A stretch of DNA of 8,644 nt from Saprospiraceae bacterium (GTDB lineage: Bacteria; Bacteroidota; Bacteroidia; Chitinophagales; Saprospiraceae): contig JABDLW010000151.1 in NCBI GenBank assembly GCA_013001805.1, positions 1-8,644 of the forward strand, in the 5' to 3' direction. Below, one piece after another: positions 6,130-8,644 of the stretch. The position numbers were made by a program, and so were the translations under genes. Every line of letters begins with the position of its first letter. Positions within the stretch are counted from its first letter, which is position 1. Under the pieces are notes generated by a model. It saw nothing but the letters and a program-made list of their open reading frames with translations. It ran no database searches and had not been told where the DNA came from.

Positions 6130-8644
6130 ATGGATTATTCGACGCTGGAATTATCGGAATCAACGGTACAGAATCTCGCAGATGAATACTACGGTATCAC
6201 CGGAGCAGTAACCAGGTTGGCTGGCGAAGTCGATTTCAATTTCTATCTGAAAACACCAGATCATAAAGAATACACGATAAAGATAAGTCGTCCAAATACA
6301 GATAGCCGTGCTATTGAGTTTCAAAATGAGGTAATCAATTTCTTACTGGCAAATCAGTTTCCACTTCAGGTGCCCAGGGTAGTAAGGACTAAAAGTAAAG
6401 AGTTTTTTCAGGTACTGCAGGGGAATCGGGTGTTGAGATGTCAGCAATGGGTACGTGGCCGCGTCATTGATGAGGTAAATCCGAGGTCTGCCATACTCTT
6501 TGAAAGTTGGGGGAATATTTGTGGCTTGCTTTCCTTACATCTTTCTGGATTTGACCATCCTTATGCACATCGGGAATATAAGTGGAATCCCAGTCTCTGC
6601 TTAAATCAAAAAGTCAATCGTCATTTTATTTCCGATGCTGAGCAATTGGAGCTTGTCGATTATTTTTGGGAGTTGTTCGAGACCAAAGCGTTACCTCAAT
6701 TGGGATCCTTACGAAAGAGTGTAAATTATAATGATGCCCATGAACTCAATCTGCTTTCAGATTCTGAACCGAATTCGGTCCGGATCACTGGTTTGATTGA
6801 TTTTGGTGATGCGATTTATACGGAGACAATCAATGAACTGGCCATAGCCTGTGCCTACGCAGGTATGAGAATGTACGATCCTCTTGAGGCTGCGATGCAG
6901 GTGATCAGAGGTTATCATCAAAACTTTGAACTTGAAGAGAAAGAGCTGGCTGTACTGTTCCCACTCATTGCCGCCCGGCTATTAATTACTGTAGTAAATG
7001 CTGCAAAGAATAAGCAGGTTGAACCGGAAAATCAATACCTGCTGATCAGTGAGGCACCTGCGTGGGACTTGTTAACTAAAATGCGGGCAATTTCACCTGC
7101 ACTTGCACATTACTATTTTAGGGAAGTCTGTGGTTTCGAACCATGTCCCACGAAAATCATCTTTGATAAATGGATAGTGGGAATGAAGGATGAATTTGCA
7201 TCCATAGTCGACTTTCAGAACCAAAGAATGGCAGGCCTAGATTTGAGTGTTGGCAGTTTAGATCTGGGAAGTAACGCGAACTTTAAAAACATACATTCAT
7301 TCAGAAAAACAATATCAGGCCTTTTAGAAAATAAGAGCGCTGACATTGGACTAGGTGGGTACGGTGAAATTCGTCCCTTTTATTCGAGCGATGCCTTTAG
7401 CATAGAAGGCAATAATGGCTCCAATTGGAGGACATTACATTTGGCAATGGATGTTTGGTCAGACCGTGAGCTGGCCGTTTATGCACCTTTGGACGGCATG
7501 GTCTTCGGAATGAAAAATAACGAGGGAGCTTGTAATTATGGCCCCACAATTATTTTGCAGCACAAGGTCAGCGATCAATTTATATTTTATACATTATATG
7601 GGCATCTCAGTACGGATTCACTTAAGGAGGTCTTTATTGGAATGCAAGTTGAAAAGGGCCAGAGAATTGCAACAGTCGGAATGCCTCCGGAAAATGGAAA
7701 TTGGCCTCCGCATTTGCATTTTCAGATTGTCCTGGACTTACTTGGAAATGAGGGAGATTTTCCCGGTGTTGCTCTGCCGGAAAGATCGGCTACCTGGTTA
7801 AGCCTCTCTCCAGATCCAGCGCCTTTCTTTCCGAAAATTGAAGAAAAGCCGCCTAAAATGTGGACACCTTCAGAAATTGTTTTAGCAAGAAAGAAATATC
7901 TGGGTAAGAGTTTGAGCATCTCGTATATAGAGCCACTTCATATTGTGCGCGGTTATATGCAATATTTATATGATAGCTCAGCCCGGCGATATTTAGACAC
8001 AGTAAATAATGTACCTCATGTGGGTCATCAGCATCCCGGAGTAGTCGAGGCTGCTCAGCGGCAAATTGAATTGCTTAATACCAACACCAGATATTTACAC
8101 GAAAACCTGATCCTGTATGCCGAAGAGTTATTAGCAACATTACCTAAGGAATTGTCGGTAGTTTATTTTGTCAATTCGGGCAGTGAAGCAAATGAGTTGG
8201 CTCTGCGCATGGTCCGGGCTTATACGGGGCAGAAAGAGATGGTGGCGGTCGAAGTAGGATATCATGGAAACACCGGCGGTTGCATTTCTGTAAGTAGCTA
8301 TAAATTTGATGGGAAAGGTGGGAAAGGAGCGCCACCCCAGACCCAGGTGGTTCCGATACCGGATACGTATCGTGGTTTATATCGCGATACCGGAAAGGGA
8401 GGAATTCTCTTTGCCAAACATGTGGGTAAAGCGGTGGAAAATATTGAGAAACAAGGCCACAGGGTAGGTGGATTTATTTGTGAGAGCATACTAAGTTGTG
8501 GAGGCCAAATTGTGTTGCCGGACGGTTATTTGAAGGAGGCTTATCAATATGTACATGCCGCTGGAGGTCTGTGTATCGCTGATGAAGTGCAAGTGGGGCT
8601 GGGTAGAGTAGGGGAGTCTTTTTGGGGCTTTGAACTACAGCAAG
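6130..8644 (+). CDS. Three-domain fusion: APH-fold kinase + M23 peptidase + class III PLP phospho-lyase, partial at C-terminus
   Basis: One frame stays open for 838 codons to the right edge. Residues about 1-330 are an aminoglycoside-phosphotransferase/choline-kinase-like domain: catalytic D202 and N207 sit in NDAHELN (201-207), and the metal-binding loop is DFGD (224-227). Residues about 400-560 are an M23 (LytM-type) zinc peptidase: H437 and D441 (HLAMD), H492 (YGHL) and the HLH pair H528/H530 correspond to the three zinc ligands and two catalytic histidines of the family. Residues about 578 onward are a class III aminotransferase-fold enzyme: NSGSEAN (682-688), YHGN (711-714), a substrate loop with PDTYRG, and DEVQVGLGR (818-826), with D818 placed for the PLP ring nitrogen. 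The PLP lysine lies beyond the window. This last part closely resembles ethanolamine-phosphate and phosphohydroxylysine phospho-lyases. No signal peptide is visible, so it is predicted cytosolic. The likely job is ATP-dependent phosphorylation of an amino alcohol (hydroxylysine- or ethanolamine-like), then elimination of phosphate; the peptidase role is unknown. Confidence 0.88.
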   Translation, partial: MDYSTLELSESTVQNLADEYYGITGAVTRLAGEVDFNFYLKTPDHKEYTIKISRPNTDSRAIEFQNEVINFLLANQFPLQVPRVVRTKSKEFFQVLQGNRVLRCQQWVRGRVIDEVNPRSAILFESWGNICGLLSLHLSGFDHPYAHREYKWNPSLCLNQKVNRHFISDAEQLELVDYFWELFETKALPQLGSLRKSVNYNDAHELNLLSDSEPNSVRITGLIDFGDAIYTETINELAIACAYAGMRMYDPLEAAMQVIRGYHQNFELEEKELAVLFPLIAARLLITVVNAAKNKQVEPENQYLLISEAPAWDLLTKMRAISPALAHYYFREVCGFEPCPTKIIFDKWIVGMKDEFASIVDFQNQRMAGLDLSVGSLDLGSNANFKNIHSFRKTISGLLENKSADIGLGGYGEIRPFYSSDAFSIEGNNGSNWRTLHLAMDVWSDRELAVYAPLDGMVFGMKNNEGACNYGPTIILQHKVSDQFIFYTLYGHLSTDSLKEVFIGMQVEKGQRIATVGMPPENGNWPPHLHFQIVLDLLGNEGDFPGVALPERSATWLSLSPDPAPFFPKIEEKPPKMWTPSEIVLARKKYLGKSLSISYIEPLHIVRGYMQYLYDSSARRYLDTVNNVPHVGHQHPGVVEAAQRQIELLNTNTRYLHENLILYAEELLATLPKELSVVYFVNSGSEANELALRMVRAYTGQKEMVAVEVGYHGNTGGCISVSSYKFDGKGGKGAPPQTQVVPIPDTYRGLYRDTGKGGILFAKHVGKAVENIEKQGHRVGGFICESILSCGGQIVLPDGYLKEAYQYVHAAGGLCIADEVQVGLGRVGESFWGFELQQ

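Noticed and set aside
7538..7801. Open frame of 87 codons within the fusion gene, as a possible frameshift or separate gene
   Set aside because: The main frame is uninterrupted here and encodes the conserved M23 residues, so this is an out-of-frame shadow.
1..8644. CRISPR array, tRNA/rRNA genes, insertion sequences, phage or defence genes
   Set aside because: No regularly spaced repeats, tRNA-like cloverleaf sequences, transposase motifs or terminal inverted repeats were recognised by reading both strands.

Overview
The window looks like a chromosomal segment of a Bacteroidota-type bacterium, possibly a marine or environmental Cytophagales relative; this is inference from gene content and translation signals. 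GC content is moderate to low by eye. Several starts lack a Shine-Dalgarno sequence, and one has an A9 tract just upstream instead. The left part holds a carbohydrate-active lipoprotein next to a secreted FAD oxidoreductase with a sugar-binding-like domain. No RNA gene, insertion sequence, CRISPR array or attachment site was seen.

Left block (1-3160, all minus strand): an exported FAD-dependent oxidoreductase (600 aa) is followed 48 bases downstream by a lipoprotein related to GH67/GH20-type glycoside hydrolases, which runs off the left edge. They look like one transcription unit for handling an extracellular or periplasmic, possibly uronic-acid-containing, glycan. A 252-base non-coding stretch (3161-3412) separates this block from the next.

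Middle block (3413-6032): two divergent pairs share a 62-base intergenic region. Leftward are an SRPBCC-fold protein and a flavin amine-oxidase/phytoene-desaturase-like oxidoreductase, 22 bases apart. Rightward are two small four-helix membrane proteins whose reading frames overlap by 8 bases. None has an assigned substrate, but the layout suggests a co-regulated redox or lipid/isoprenoid module in the membrane.

Right block (6130 to the right edge, plus strand): one very large open frame, uninterrupted for 838 codons, joins three domains normally found in separate proteins: an aminoglycoside-phosphotransferase-fold kinase, an M23 (LytM-type) zinc peptidase with all expected active-site residues, and a class III PLP enzyme closely resembling ethanolamine-phosphate / phosphohydroxylysine phospho-lyases. 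Kinase plus phospho-lyase suggests a phosphorylate-then-eliminate route for an amino alcohol. The embedded peptidase in a protein without an export signal is unexplained and is the most interesting item here.
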